DNA from: CAMDPA01 sp964574325
Lineage (GTDB): Bacteria > Pseudomonadota > Alphaproteobacteria > Rhizobiales > Hyphomicrobiaceae
Assembly: GCA_964574325.1 (NCBI GenBank)
Contig: CAZNMY010000012.1
Coordinates: 27,548-91,547 of the forward strand
DNA: 64,000 nt
Direction: 5' to 3'
The notes beneath the pieces were generated by a model. The model made no database searches and was not told the DNA's origin. It saw nothing but the letters and a program-made list of their open reading frames with translations. This document shows, piece by piece, positions 23,471-32,253 of the stretch (the stretch's first letter is position 1; each line of letters opens with the position of its first letter). The position numbers and the translations under genes were made by a program.

Positions 23471-25798
23471 TTATTCTGCGTCGCGGCGCGGCGGACGACC
23501 ACCGCCATCGCGGCCACGAAATGCACCACCGCCACCTGCCGGTTTGCGGAAGGCCGGCCGACCGCCTTCACGCGGCGGACCCGACGGACGCTTGGCTCCA
23601 CCGAAACCGCTGCCCTCACTGCGACCGCCGCCGAACCGCGGCTTGTCGCCGCCCGGACGCCCCTCGCGGCGCTGGTCGTCACGACGCGGACCCGAATGGC
23701 TGCGCGCAGGGCCGCTACGATCTCCAGCGCCCTCGGGACGACGCCCCTCGAAACGCTGCCCCTCGGGACGCGGACCGCGACCTTCGCCGCGATTGTCGTC
23801 ACGCGGAGGACGCGGCTTCCACTCGCGGCGCTCGCCATCGGGACGTTCCGAGCGTGCCTGATACGGACGGCCGCCGCCCTCGCCCCGCGGTGCCGGCGAA
23901 CGATCGCCGCCGCGCTGAGCGTACGGACGGTCGCCGCCACGCGGCCCGTCGAACGAACGCGGACGGCGCTCGCCGTCGACGCCGGGCCGATCCCCACGCG
24001 GTGCATGCGGCCGATCCTCGCGACGCCCTTCCGGACGCGCGTCCCGAGCGGGCCGCTCGGGACGGCCTTCGCGGCCCTCACGATCCGGACGCCGGTCGCC
24101 GCCGCGGAACGACGGACGGTCGCCGCCGCCGAAGCTGCGCTCGCCACCACCATGCGGACGGCCTTCGCGATGTGCGGGACGCCCAGATTCAGGACGGCCA
24201 CTGTCGGATCGGCCGTTCGCATTGCGATGCTCGCGGTTCGGACGGCTGCCGTCGTTGGTCCACACGCCCTCGTCGCCGTCGCGCTCACGGCGCGGACTGC
24301 CGAAAGACCGCTCGCTCGGCGAACGCTCGGGGCGCGGCCCAGACGAACGCTCGCCAGCGGGACGCTCGCCCCGTGGCGCGCCGCCTTCGCGGTTACGCGA
24401 TTGCCAAGGAGCACGATCGCCCTCACGACGCTCGGGACGCTCTCCCCGCTCCGGACGAGCCGAACGATCGCCGCTCGGTGCACGCTTCGGACGATCGCCG
24501 CCGCCAGCACCGCCGCCACCGGCACGACGCCCGGCGCGGTCGAACCGGCCTTCGCTGCGCCCTGCCTGCCGCTTGAACTCGCGGCGCGCCACCGACGGGC
24601 TTTCACCGTCCTGCGGCTCGCCCGTCTCGCGTGCGCCCTTGCCCGTCTGCTTGTCGGAAACGAGGCTCGGATCGTTGCGGCGATCCTCGCTGTCGATCAC
24701 CTGACGGGTCACCCGCTCGATGTCGCGCAGCAGATGACGCTCGCCTTCGTCGCAGAAACTGATTGCCGAGCCCGAAGCGCCGGCACGTGCGGTACGCCCG
24801 ATGCGGTGAACGTAGGCCTCCGGAACCTCCGGCAGCTCGTAGTTCACGACATGCGTGACCTCGTCGATGTCGATACCGCGTGCCGCGATGTCGGTGGCGA
24901 CGAGTACTTGCGTGTCGCCCTTCTTGAAGGCGTGCAGCGCAGCCTCGCGCTGATTCTGGCTCTTGTTGCCGTGGATCGCGGCAGCCGAGATCTTCGCCCC
25001 CGTCAGATGCTTGGCGACCCGATCTGCGCCGCGCTTCGTCCTGGTGAATACCAGCGTGCGGTGCATGCCGTCGCCCGAAAGCAGCTCGGCCAGCAGCGCC
25101 TTCTTCTTGCTCTGCTCGACGCGGATGACCCGCTGCGTCACGCGCTCGACCGTCGTCGCGGCCGGCGCCACCGCCACCTTCGTCGGATTGGTGAGGAGTT
25201 CGCGCGTCAGCTCCTCGATCTCCTTGGGCATCGTCGCGGAGAAGAACAGGTTCTGCCGGACCTTCGGCAGGTCGGCGACGACCTTGCGGATCGGCTTGAA
25301 GAAGCCGAGATCGAGCATCTGGTCGGCTTCGTCCAGAACGAAGATCTCGGTCTGGCCGAGCGACACGTTGCGCTGCCCCATGTGATCGAGCAGACGGCCC
25401 GGCGTCGCGACGAGGATGTCGATGCCGCGGTTCAGCTTTTCGGCCTGGGGCCGCTCGCTGACACCGCCGAACACCACCGCGACCGAGAAGCCGAGGTGCT
25501 TGCCGTAGACCTTGAAGCTGTCGGCGATCTGGCTCGCCAGCTCGCGCGTCGGCGACAGGATCAGCGCACGCACGCCGCGCCGCGGCGTCGGCTTACGGTC
25601 GGCGGCCAGACGATGAAGGATCGGCAGCGCGAACGCCGCCGTCTTGCCGGTGCCGGTCTGCGCGATGCCGAGCACGTCGCCGCCGGTGAGCACGGCAGGA
25701 ATTGCCTGCAGCTGGATCGGAGTCGGCGTGACATAGCCGGTTTCCGTGATCGCCTGCAGGAGGGGCTCGGACAGGCCGAGCGATTGGAAGTTTTCCAA
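23471..25798 (-). CDS. DEAD-box RNA helicase (RhlE/CsdA type) with a long RG-rich disordered tail
   Basis: An ATP-dependent RNA helicase for ribosome assembly or mRNA turnover. The core (about 370 residues) carries the Q-motif region TPTPIQLQAIP, motif I AQTGTGKT, Ia PTRELASQI, motif II VLDEADQML, motif III FFSATMP, motif V ATDIAARGIDID and motif VI YVHRIGRTARAG. The remaining 400 or so residues are almost only Arg, Gly, Pro, Glu, Asp and Ser, rich in RGG, RPE and GGGDRP, with no folded domain. The start is uncertain: TTG at 25798 gives a family-like N-terminus (ENFQSLGLSEPLLQ), a GTG at about 25828 is possible, and the frame is open further upstream but unlike the family. Confidence 0.88.
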   Translation of the reverse strand: MENFQSLGLSEPLLQAITETGYVTPTPIQLQAIPAVLTGGDVLGIAQTGTGKTAAFALPILHRLAADRKPTPRRGVRALILSPTRELASQIADSFKVYGKHLGFSVAVVFGGVSERPQAEKLNRGIDILVATPGRLLDHMGQRNVSLGQTEIFVLDEADQMLDLGFFKPIRKVVADLPKVRQNLFFSATMPKEIEELTRELLTNPTKVAVAPAATTVERVTQRVIRVEQSKKKALLAELLSGDGMHRTLVFTRTKRGADRVAKHLTGAKISAAAIHGNKSQNQREAALHAFKKGDTQVLVATDIAARGIDIDEVTHVVNYELPEVPEAYVHRIGRTARAGASGSAISFCDEGERHLLRDIERVTRQVIDSEDRRNDPSLVSDKQTGKGARETGEPQDGESPSVARREFKRQAGRSEGRFDRAGRRAGGGGAGGGDRPKRAPSGDRSARPERGERPERREGDRAPWQSRNREGGAPRGERPAGERSSGPRPERSPSERSFGSPRRERDGDEGVWTNDGSRPNREHRNANGRSDSGRPESGRPAHREGRPHGGGERSFGGGDRPSFRGGDRRPDREGREGRPERPARDARPEGRREDRPHAPRGDRPGVDGERRPRSFDGPRGGDRPYAQRGGDRSPAPRGEGGGRPYQARSERPDGERREWKPRPPRDDNRGEGRGPRPEGQRFEGRRPEGAGDRSGPARSHSGPRRDDQRREGRPGGDKPRFGGGRSEGSGFGGAKRPSGPPREGGRPAFRKPAGGGGAFRGRDGGGRPPRRDAE

Positions 25799-26215
25799 AG
25801 GGATAGCTTTCTTGGAGTCTGGGGGTGCGCGCACGACCGAGCGCCGGCACGTGGTGCCGGGGAGTGGCGGGGAGCGGGCACAAGCCCGTTGCGTTGTGAC
25901 GCGCCCCGCGTGGCCTGGGCTGTCTTTCGGGGAAGTCGCTGAGCGCTCAACAGGAGGACCAATGGGGCCTAACGGCCCGAGACATGTCCCTTCACGCGGC
26001 TGGAGCGCCGAACATCGCACCTTCACGGGCGATAGGCGGGCTTATGTCATGCTGCATCGCACAAGTCAATGACGATGAAAGCCGTGCACATACTCCGGGA
26101 TGGGTTGCATATCGCAACGTGTCCCCGCGGGAACAAACCCTATCTTCATCAAACCACTATACTCTGCCTAAGTCGGTTTTCCGGTCCGACAGCCAGCATA
26201 GTCGCGGTGAGTTGT
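25799..26215. other. Divergent intergenic region between the helicase and a small membrane-protein gene
   Basis: These 417 bases hold no supported gene. A short open frame of 36 codons starts at 25962 on the plus strand with AGGAGG at 25952-25957, but its product is not recognisable. A TATACT hexamer at 26158-26163 could be the -10 element for the rightward genes. Sequence closest to the helicase would be its 5' leader. Confidence 0.4.
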
Positions 26216-26614
26216 ATGAGTGACAAGAACGCTTCTCAGAATTCTGGCTTCGGCAAGCGCGGCCGCGTGACGGTCCGCCCATCCGGCTACCAGCCGCCCC
26301 CGGAACAGCCCGAAAGTGATCCGGCTCCAGGCGGCAAGGATCTCTTCAAGTGGGCGGCCGGCGGCATCGCGGCGACGCTCTTGTTCCTGATGGTTTTTGC
26401 GGGAACCGGCGGCGGCGGTGGTGGTCTGTTGGGCGGTCTTCTCGGCGGCCTGCTCGGCCACCACTTGGCCAACAAGGCGAGAGCACCTTCCACGACTGCC
26501 GCAGCGCCGCGCACGGCCCCTGCTGCCGCCGCCGCCGCCGCGGCCACCACCTCGGTCCAGCGCGGCGGCTTCGGTTCGACGGCGTCTTCGAGCGGCTTCT
26601 CGACAGGTAGTTGA
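26216..26614 (+). CDS. Small glycine-rich single-span membrane protein, partner of the YgiC-like gene
   Basis: A 132-residue protein with a charged, proline-rich cytoplasmic-looking N-terminus (residues 1-45), then one hydrophobic span (WAAGGIAATLLFLMVFAGTG), a glycine repeat (GGGGGLLGGLLGGLLGHH) and an Ala/Thr/Ser-rich low-complexity tail. I do not recognise a domain. The stop is three bases before the next ATG, so it is co-translated with the glutathionylspermidine-synthase-like gene. In Escherichia coli the equivalent ygiC gene also has a small co-operonic envelope protein (YgiB), though this one is not visibly homologous. The ATG at 26216 is chosen because the longer frame starts in non-conserved sequence. 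Confidence 0.65.
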   Translation: MSDKNASQNSGFGKRGRVTVRPSGYQPPPEQPESDPAPGGKDLFKWAAGGIAATLLFLMVFAGTGGGGGGLLGGLLGGLLGHHLANKARAPSTTAAAPRTAPAAAAAAAATTSVQRGGFGSTASSSGFSTGS

Positions 26615-26617
26615 ACC

Positions 26618-27781
26618 ATGCGTCGCATCGCAATGACGGAGCGCGCCTTCTGGCGTCAGCGCGCCAAGGATCTCGGCTTCTCGTTCCACTCGCCCTCGGG
26701 CGAGGTCTATTGGGACGAAAGCGCGTGCTATGCGTTCTCTTTGCCCGAAATCGAATCCGAGATCGAAGACCCCGCACAGGACCTCGAAGCCCTCTGCACC
26801 TCGGCCGTGGCGCGCATCACTGGCGACGACCGCTTGTTGCAGCGCATGGCCGTGCCCCGCTCGGCATGGGAGCTCATCCGCCAGAGCTGGCGCCGCAACG
26901 ATCCCTCGATCTATGGCCGGTTCGACTTCTCCTATTCGGGCAACGGCCCCGCCAAACTCCTCGAATACAACGCCGACACCCCGACCGCGCTTTATGAAGC
27001 CGCCGCCTTCCAGTGGTTCTGGCTCGAGGACCAGGTCGCCGCCGGCAAGCTCCCCGGAGGTACGGACCAGTTCAACTCGATCCACGACAAGCTCGTCGCC
27101 CGCTTCGCCGAGCTGTCCGGCCAGGGCGCGCTCTATCTGACCACCGTCGCCGACAACACCGAGGACCGCGGCACCGTCGACTACATCGCCGACTGCGCAC
27201 AGCAGGGCGGCTTCGAAACGCGCTTCATCGCCATCGGCGACATCGGGCTGGGCCAGGACGGCCAGTTCTACGACCTCGAGAACAAGCGTATCGAGCGGCT
27301 GTTCAAGCTCTATCCCTGGGAGTGGATGTTCAACGAGACGTTCGCTGCGGGCCTCTCCACGAGCTACACCGCCATGCTCGAGCCGCCCTGGCGTGCGTTG
27401 TTGTCGAACAAGGGCCTGCTTCCGGTGCTGTGGGAAATGGCGCCCAACCACCGCAACCTTCTGCCCGCTTACTTCGCCGACGACCCAGCCGCCCGCCAGC
27501 TCGACGGCAATTGCGCGGTGAAGCCGCTCTATTCCCGCGAAGGCGCCAACGTCACCCTCGTCGTCGGTGGTCAAACCGTCGATGCAGCCGACGGCGCCTA
27601 CGGCAAGGAAGGCCACATCGTGCAGGGCCTCGCGCCGCTGCCGAACTTCGACGGAAACTATCCCGTGATCGGCGCTTGGATCATCGCCGGCAAGTCCTGC
27701 GGCGTCGGCATTCGCGAGGACGCGAGCCCGATCACCAGGAACACCTCGCGCTTCGTTCCCCACATCATCGAAGCCGAGTAA
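26618..27781 (+). CDS. Glutathionylspermidine synthase-like ATP-grasp protein (YgiC/YjfC family)
   Basis: A 387-residue ATP-grasp ligase of the YgiC/YjfC family, related to the synthetase domain of glutathionylspermidine synthase but without the amidase domain. Typical segments are SFHSPSGEVYWDESACYAFS, GRFDFSYSGNGPAKLLEYNADTPT, LYPWEWMFNE, EPPWRALLSNKGLLPVLWE and NCAVKPLYSREGANVTLV, each shortened. The actual substrate of YgiC-type proteins has not been settled; a peptide-amine ligation is inferred from the fold. It follows a small membrane-protein gene by three bases. Its 3' end overlaps the convergent flavin monooxygenase gene by 17 bases (27765-27781). Confidence 0.9.
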   Translation: MRRIAMTERAFWRQRAKDLGFSFHSPSGEVYWDESACYAFSLPEIESEIEDPAQDLEALCTSAVARITGDDRLLQRMAVPRSAWELIRQSWRRNDPSIYGRFDFSYSGNGPAKLLEYNADTPTALYEAAAFQWFWLEDQVAAGKLPGGTDQFNSIHDKLVARFAELSGQGALYLTTVADNTEDRGTVDYIADCAQQGGFETRFIAIGDIGLGQDGQFYDLENKRIERLFKLYPWEWMFNETFAAGLSTSYTAMLEPPWRALLSNKGLLPVLWEMAPNHRNLLPAYFADDPAARQLDGNCAVKPLYSREGANVTLVVGGQTVDAADGAYGKEGHIVQGLAPLPNFDGNYPVIGAWIIAGKSCGVGIREDASPITRNTSRFVPHIIEAE

Positions 27782-29165
27782 CTATTCCGCTGCCACCTGC
27801 CGCATCCGCCGGCATCCGGTTCACCGCCCCGATCCCGACGTCGCGGACAGGTCCGCCCGCTCGCTTCTGCGCCTCCCGCAACGTCCGCTTGAGATCGGCA
27901 AAATACGGCATGTGCTCGACTTCGATGCCGTGCCGCGGGGTATCTTTGTAGGTCGCGCGCACCCATGCCGCGCGCGCATCGATCTCGTCGAGCATCTCCG
28001 GCCGTGACGGCAGCATCGCGCGCCCCGCCTCGTGCTCGCGGATCCACCGGCACTGCCCCTCCGCGATCCAGTTCAGCGCGCTGTCGGAGTTGAGAAAGCC
28101 GACGAAGTAGATGCCGCGCCATTCCGGCGGCACCATCCGCATGTAGAGATCGAGGCCGTTGTCCTTCGGCTCGATCACACGGCTATCGACGAAATCGATA
28201 TCGATGAGATATCCCGTCGCCGCGATCAGCGTATCGAACTCTTCACTCGTCCCTTCGGTGAACGCGATGCACTGCCCCTCGATGCGCTCGATGCCCTGCT
28301 TCACGATCACGCGCTGGTAGCGGATATGATTGACGATGTTGGCGTTCGACGTCGCGTGCACCTTCTTCGCCGTCGCCGGAAATCCGAGCGCCGACATCTC
28401 GCCTTGCACGATCCAAACGAGCGTGCGCACGATGCGATTGCGCAACGCCGTCGGCACCCACGGTTTGTAGAGCCCCTTCACGACATCCCAGAAAGGCCGT
28501 CCGAAAACGAGCTTTGGGAAAATGAAAGCATTCGATCGCGCGACCAGTGCGAGCCGCGGCGTCACGGTCGCAAGATCGCTCGCGATGTCGAGCGCGCTGT
28601 TACCGACACCGACGACACAGACGCGCTTGCCCACGAACGGCGCCGGCTCCTTGTAGTGATGCGAATGCAGATACTCGCCCGCAAATGCATCTCGCAATGC
28701 AGGCACCTCCAGCGGCTTCGTAAGATGGCCCGTCGCCACCAGCACGGCATCGAAACGCGCGACTTCGCCGCCCGCGATTTCAACCTCCCAGACGGGCTTC
28801 TCTTCACTGTAGTCACCTGCCGGCGCGACGCGCTCGACCTTGGTGTTGAAACGGATATGCGGCGTCACGCCGAAGTGCGCGGCATAGCGCGAGAGATACC
28901 GGGCCATGTCGCGATGCGACGGAAAAGGCGGCACGTTCGCTTCGAACGCGAAGTCGGAAAAACGCGTCAGATTCCGCGCGGTGTTGATGTGCAGCGTCGA
29001 ATACGCCGACGATCTTCCGTTGTCGTTCTGGAACACCCACATGCCCCCGACGCAGGAGCCGATCTCGTAGACCGTCACGTCGAAGCCCGCCTCCACCATG
29101 TGCTTGGCCGCACAGATGCCCGCCGCCCCGGCGCCGATGACGGCGATCGATTTCCTGAAATTCAT
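27765..29165 (-). CDS. Flavin-containing monooxygenase (FMO/Baeyer-Villiger-like)
   Basis: A 466-residue FAD- and NAD(P)H-dependent monooxygenase. The FAD Rossmann motif is IAVIGAGAAGICAAKHM near the start, the NADPH motif is VCVVGVGNSALDIASDL, and the FMO fingerprint region reads GEYLHSHHYKEPAPF just before it. LIAATGY is the ATG-like linker motif of the class. Such enzymes oxygenate soft nucleophiles or ketones; the substrate is unknown. The ATG at 29165 starts the conserved part, and the longer upstream frame is not family-like. Its 3' end overlaps the convergent ATP-grasp gene by 17 bases. It follows the HtrA-like gene on the same strand. Confidence 0.88.
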   Translation of the reverse strand: MNFRKSIAVIGAGAAGICAAKHMVEAGFDVTVYEIGSCVGGMWVFQNDNGRSSAYSTLHINTARNLTRFSDFAFEANVPPFPSHRDMARYLSRYAAHFGVTPHIRFNTKVERVAPAGDYSEEKPVWEVEIAGGEVARFDAVLVATGHLTKPLEVPALRDAFAGEYLHSHHYKEPAPFVGKRVCVVGVGNSALDIASDLATVTPRLALVARSNAFIFPKLVFGRPFWDVVKGLYKPWVPTALRNRIVRTLVWIVQGEMSALGFPATAKKVHATSNANIVNHIRYQRVIVKQGIERIEGQCIAFTEGTSEEFDTLIAATGYLIDIDFVDSRVIEPKDNGLDLYMRMVPPEWRGIYFVGFLNSDSALNWIAEGQCRWIREHEAGRAMLPSRPEMLDEIDARAAWVRATYKDTPRHGIEVEHMPYFADLKRTLREAQKRAGGPVRDVGIGAVNRMPADAAGGSGIVTRLR

Positions 29166-29296
29166 CGCCGGCCATCCATGTCCAGGCGCCTTCGGGTTAC
29201 ACCCCACTTCCCGAGCTCGGCGCCCCAGACGTCGATGCTGATGTTGGCATCCCGGGAGGCTGTCTTCAACGATCATCCCCAAAACCGAGGCCAAGG

Positions 29297-30394
29297 TCAT
29301 CCCATATCCACGACATCCACCGTGACTTTGCGGGTCGTTCCGTGCCGTACCACCGTGAGGGTGACTTGCCCCGGCAGCTTGATGCGTTCCATCGCGTCTG
29401 TGAGGTCGGCGAGTTTCCGCACAGGCTTGCCATCGATGGCGACGATGACGTCGCCGGCGACGCCGGACGTACTGTCCAGTCCCTCGAGGCCGGCGCTCGC
29501 TGCGGGCGATCCGGGAATGGTCCTGATGATGACGACACCTTGAATTCCGACCCGCGTGGCAAGGGCCTCGCTGGCAGCCAGTATGCCGAGGCCGGGAGTT
29601 GGTACACGACCAGTCCTGATGATCTCGGGAACGACACGGTTCACGACATCGACCGGGATGGCAAAGCCGATCCCGGCGTTCGTACCCGACGGCGAGATGA
29701 TGGCGGTGTTGACGCCGATCAGCCGCCCCGCGGAATCCAGCAGCGGCCCCCCGGAATTTCCCGGATTGATGGCCGCGTCGGTTTGAATGACGTCGGCGAT
29801 CTCACGGCCACCAGCTGTCGGCAGGCGTCGTTTTACGGCGCTGATGATGCCGGTCGTCAACGTCTGGTCGAGCCCGAACGGATTGCCTATCGCAAACACC
29901 GACTGGCCAACCCTGAGATTGGCTGAAGCGCCGACTGGCAGGGGCGGCGGAAGCGATCTGAAGCTCGAAATCCTGACCACGGCGAGATCGTAGTTCGGCC
30001 CCTTGCCCACGACGGAGGCCGCCAGGATCTGCCCGGAAGCCGTGCGGACGGCGACCCGTTGCGCACCGTTCACTACATGGTCGTTCGTCACGACATGCCC
30101 CGCTGCATCCCAGAGAAACCCCGTGCCGGTACCCACTCCACCAGACGAACCACCGTTTCCATCTGCCGGAAAGCCCGCATCGAGATGTGTCGCGACGACC
30201 TGCACCACGGACGGCGATGCCCGTTCGAACAAAGTGACGGTCGTCCGCTCGATATCGGCGAGGTCGCCACGCAGCTGCACCGGCCGCGGCGTGTCCCCAG
30301 CGAGGAACATCTGCCGCGCCACCGGGGTCACAATGTAAGCTGCCGCGATCAGAGCGCTGCCGATCAATACCGGCCCCATCAACCCTCGATCCAT
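29297..30394 (-). CDS. Membrane-anchored HtrA/DegS-like serine protease
   Basis: A 365-residue trypsin-like protease with an N-terminal membrane anchor (GPVLIGSALIAAAYIVTPVA) placing the catalytic domain in the periplasm. The triad is visible: His in HVVTNDHVVNG, Asp in PNYDLAVVRI and Ser in NPGNSGGPLL. One PDZ domain follows from about residue 265 (GIQGVVIIRTIPGSPAASAGL, GDVIVAIDGKPV). One PDZ plus an anchor resembles DegS rather than DegP. AAGGAG directly abuts the ATG at 30400, so the second ATG at 30394, six bases further on, is the better start. Role is probably envelope stress sensing or quality control. Confidence 0.9.
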   Translation of the reverse strand: MDRGLMGPVLIGSALIAAAYIVTPVARQMFLAGDTPRPVQLRGDLADIERTTVTLFERASPSVVQVVATHLDAGFPADGNGGSSGGVGTGTGFLWDAAGHVVTNDHVVNGAQRVAVRTASGQILAASVVGKGPNYDLAVVRISSFRSLPPPLPVGASANLRVGQSVFAIGNPFGLDQTLTTGIISAVKRRLPTAGGREIADVIQTDAAINPGNSGGPLLDSAGRLIGVNTAIISPSGTNAGIGFAIPVDVVNRVVPEIIRTGRVPTPGLGILAASEALATRVGIQGVVIIRTIPGSPAASAGLEGLDSTSGVAGDVIVAIDGKPVRKLADLTDAMERIKLPGQVTLTVVRHGTTRKVTVDVVDMG

Positions 30395-30595
30395 CTGCAT
30401 CTCCTTGATTATGAAGCCCGCGCTTTATTCGTCAGCCAGGTTGCCCAGCGGTGGCTAAACGACGTCGGACGAAATCCGTTGCTCCGTCTCGGCCCGATCC
30501 TTCGGGATAACGATACGCGGCGCGCCTGCTGTCTGGACTCCCGGCAGCGGTGTGTGAAAGAACACCCATAGTCACTTCCGACCGAAGGTTACGTC

Positions 30596-31552
30596 ATGAC
30601 GCCCAAGATCGCGCTCGAAGAACACTGCATGACGCCGGGCCTCGCCGACTACTGGCTGCCGACGATGACGGACGTCCCTGCCACGGTTCGCGACATGGTG
30701 CTGGGCCGCTTGAACGACTATGCCGGAGAGCGCATCGAGATCATGGACCGCAGCGGCATCTCCCGCTCGATCCTCGCCATCGCCGGCCCCGGTGTGCAGG
30801 CCGAGCCGGACGCAGCCCTCGCCACCCGCCGCGCACGGGAATCGAACGACCAGCTCGCCGAGCACGTCGCGAAGAACCCCAAACGCCTCGGCGGCCTCGC
30901 TCACCTCGCGGTGCAGGACGCCAACGCCGCCGCCGACGAACTCGAGCGCTGCGTCAAGCAGCTCGGCTTCAAGGGCGCGATGATCAACGGCCACACCCGC
31001 GGCATGTATCTGGACCACCCGTCGGTCTATCCGCTGTGGGAGCGTGCCGAAGCCCTCGGCGCACCGATCTATATCCACCCGACCGATCCCGTCGCACCCG
31101 CCCCCGTTCTCGACGGCGTGCATGGCGTCCGCCGCGCCACCTGGGAATGGGGCTTCGAGACCGGCAGTCACGCATTGCGCCTCGTCTTCTCAGGCACCTT
31201 CGACCGCTTCCCCAAGGCCAAGCTGATCCTCGGCCACCTCGGCGAAACCCTGCCCTATCTGCTGTGGCGCTTCGACAGCCGTGCCAAGCTCTACGGCGTC
31301 AAACTGAAGAAGCAGCCGTCGGAGTACATCCGCGAGAACATCTGGGTGACGCTGTCGGGCATGTACTCCGCCGAGCCGATGCGTTGCGCGATCGACGCCC
31401 TCGGCCGCGACCGCGTGATGTTCTCCGCCGACTATCCCTTCGAGGATTCCGAGAATGCCGGCCGCTTCATGGATACGACGCCGCTCGCCGACGACCTCCG
31501 TGCCGACGTCGCGTACGCCAACGCCGCACGCCTGCTCGGTCTCCCGGAATAG
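30596..31552 (+). CDS. Gamma-resorcylate decarboxylase-family amidohydrolase
   Basis: A 318-residue metal-dependent decarboxylase-type TIM barrel. KIALEEH puts Glu8 and His10 at the positions used for metal binding in gamma-resorcylate (2,6-dihydroxybenzoate) decarboxylase. Further agreement covers GERIEIMDRSGI, LAHLAVQDANAAADELERCV, YIHPTDP with His161, LILGHLGETLPYLLWRFD and DRVMFSADYPFEDSENA with the strand-8 Asp, all shortened. This is the group that reversibly decarboxylates hydroxylated benzoates, including salicylate and 5-carboxyvanillate. Substrate among these is not decided. The start has GAAGG eight bases upstream. It is divergent from the HtrA gene. Confidence 0.85.
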   Translation: MTPKIALEEHCMTPGLADYWLPTMTDVPATVRDMVLGRLNDYAGERIEIMDRSGISRSILAIAGPGVQAEPDAALATRRARESNDQLAEHVAKNPKRLGGLAHLAVQDANAAADELERCVKQLGFKGAMINGHTRGMYLDHPSVYPLWERAEALGAPIYIHPTDPVAPAPVLDGVHGVRRATWEWGFETGSHALRLVFSGTFDRFPKAKLILGHLGETLPYLLWRFDSRAKLYGVKLKKQPSEYIRENIWVTLSGMYSAEPMRCAIDALGRDRVMFSADYPFEDSENAGRFMDTTPLADDLRADVAYANAARLLGLPE

Positions 31553-31578
31553 GGCTATCAGGAACCTACATCGCCGAC

Positions 31579-32187
31579 CTACATGGCCGGGCTTTTGTAA
31601 GCCTGTTCGGGACGCAACTGATGCGTCCAAGGCAGGCCCGACGCTTTCCAACCGGGCCCGAGTTCGGACTTCGGATCGCCCTCGAAACCCTCCGCAATCG
31701 AGTAGACGCTCGTAAAGCCGCTGCGAAGCAGCAGGTTGGCTGCCCGCGCGCTTCTCTCCCCGACCGAGCAATAGACGATCACCGGCGCCTTGCGGTCGAG
31801 CTTCATCTCCGCCAGCAAGTTGTCGACCGCCTTCACGAAATCGGGATTGGGCTCGAGCTTGTAGCGCCGGTTCACCGCATCGTAGCTGTGGTCCAGGTCC
31901 GGGACCACATAGGGGATGTGCCGATGCATCGCCGTTGCAACGCCGTTGAACAGCGTCTCCTCGTGCGTGCGCACGTCGATCAGCACGATTCCCGAGAGCG
32001 CCGTCACGGCACGGTGGGCCTCTCGCGCGGTGAGGTGCAATCCGCTTTCGACGCGATAACTCGACGGCAGCTTATCCGGATCGATGGTCACGCCGATCCG
32101 CGGATCTTGCGCATGTGCGAGCGACCCGGCCAGACTAAAAGCCACCATCCAGATTGATGCGATGAGCGCGCGCAACACGGGTCCCAT
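31579..32187 (-). CDS. Periplasmic rhodanese-domain protein
   Basis: A 202-residue protein with a Sec signal peptide (cleavage after AHAQ region) and one rhodanese domain. GIVLIDVRTHEE is the first conserved motif, and VIVYCSVGERSARAANLL carries the active-site Cys in a CSVGERS loop, so a persulphide-transfer role is plausible. The HIPYVVPDLDHSYDAVNRRYKLEPNPDF insert, shortened here, is unlike bacterial GlpE and may define the substrate. The gene is convergent with the gamma-resorcylate-decarboxylase-like gene, 26 bases apart. Partner proteins are not visible. Confidence 0.85.
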   Translation of the reverse strand: MGPVLRALIASIWMVAFSLAGSLAHAQDPRIGVTIDPDKLPSSYRVESGLHLTAREAHRAVTALSGIVLIDVRTHEETLFNGVATAMHRHIPYVVPDLDHSYDAVNRRYKLEPNPDFVKAVDNLLAEMKLDRKAPVIVYCSVGERSARAANLLLRSGFTSVYSIAEGFEGDPKSELGPGWKASGLPWTHQLRPEQAYKSPAM

Positions 32188-32253
32188 CCTTTTCCAAATG
32201 AAAGAATGCGGCCAGATTAACGCAAACGTCCCCTCTCGACGCCCCCTCCTGCT

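Noticed and set aside
23500..24700. Repeated short units in the helicase tail considered as a CRISPR array
   Set aside because: The units are irregular, in frame with a protein and lack constant repeats and unique spacers.
23389..25942. Long plus-strand frames opposite the helicase
   Set aside because: They arise from the repetitive RG-rich tail; the minus strand carries all helicase motifs.
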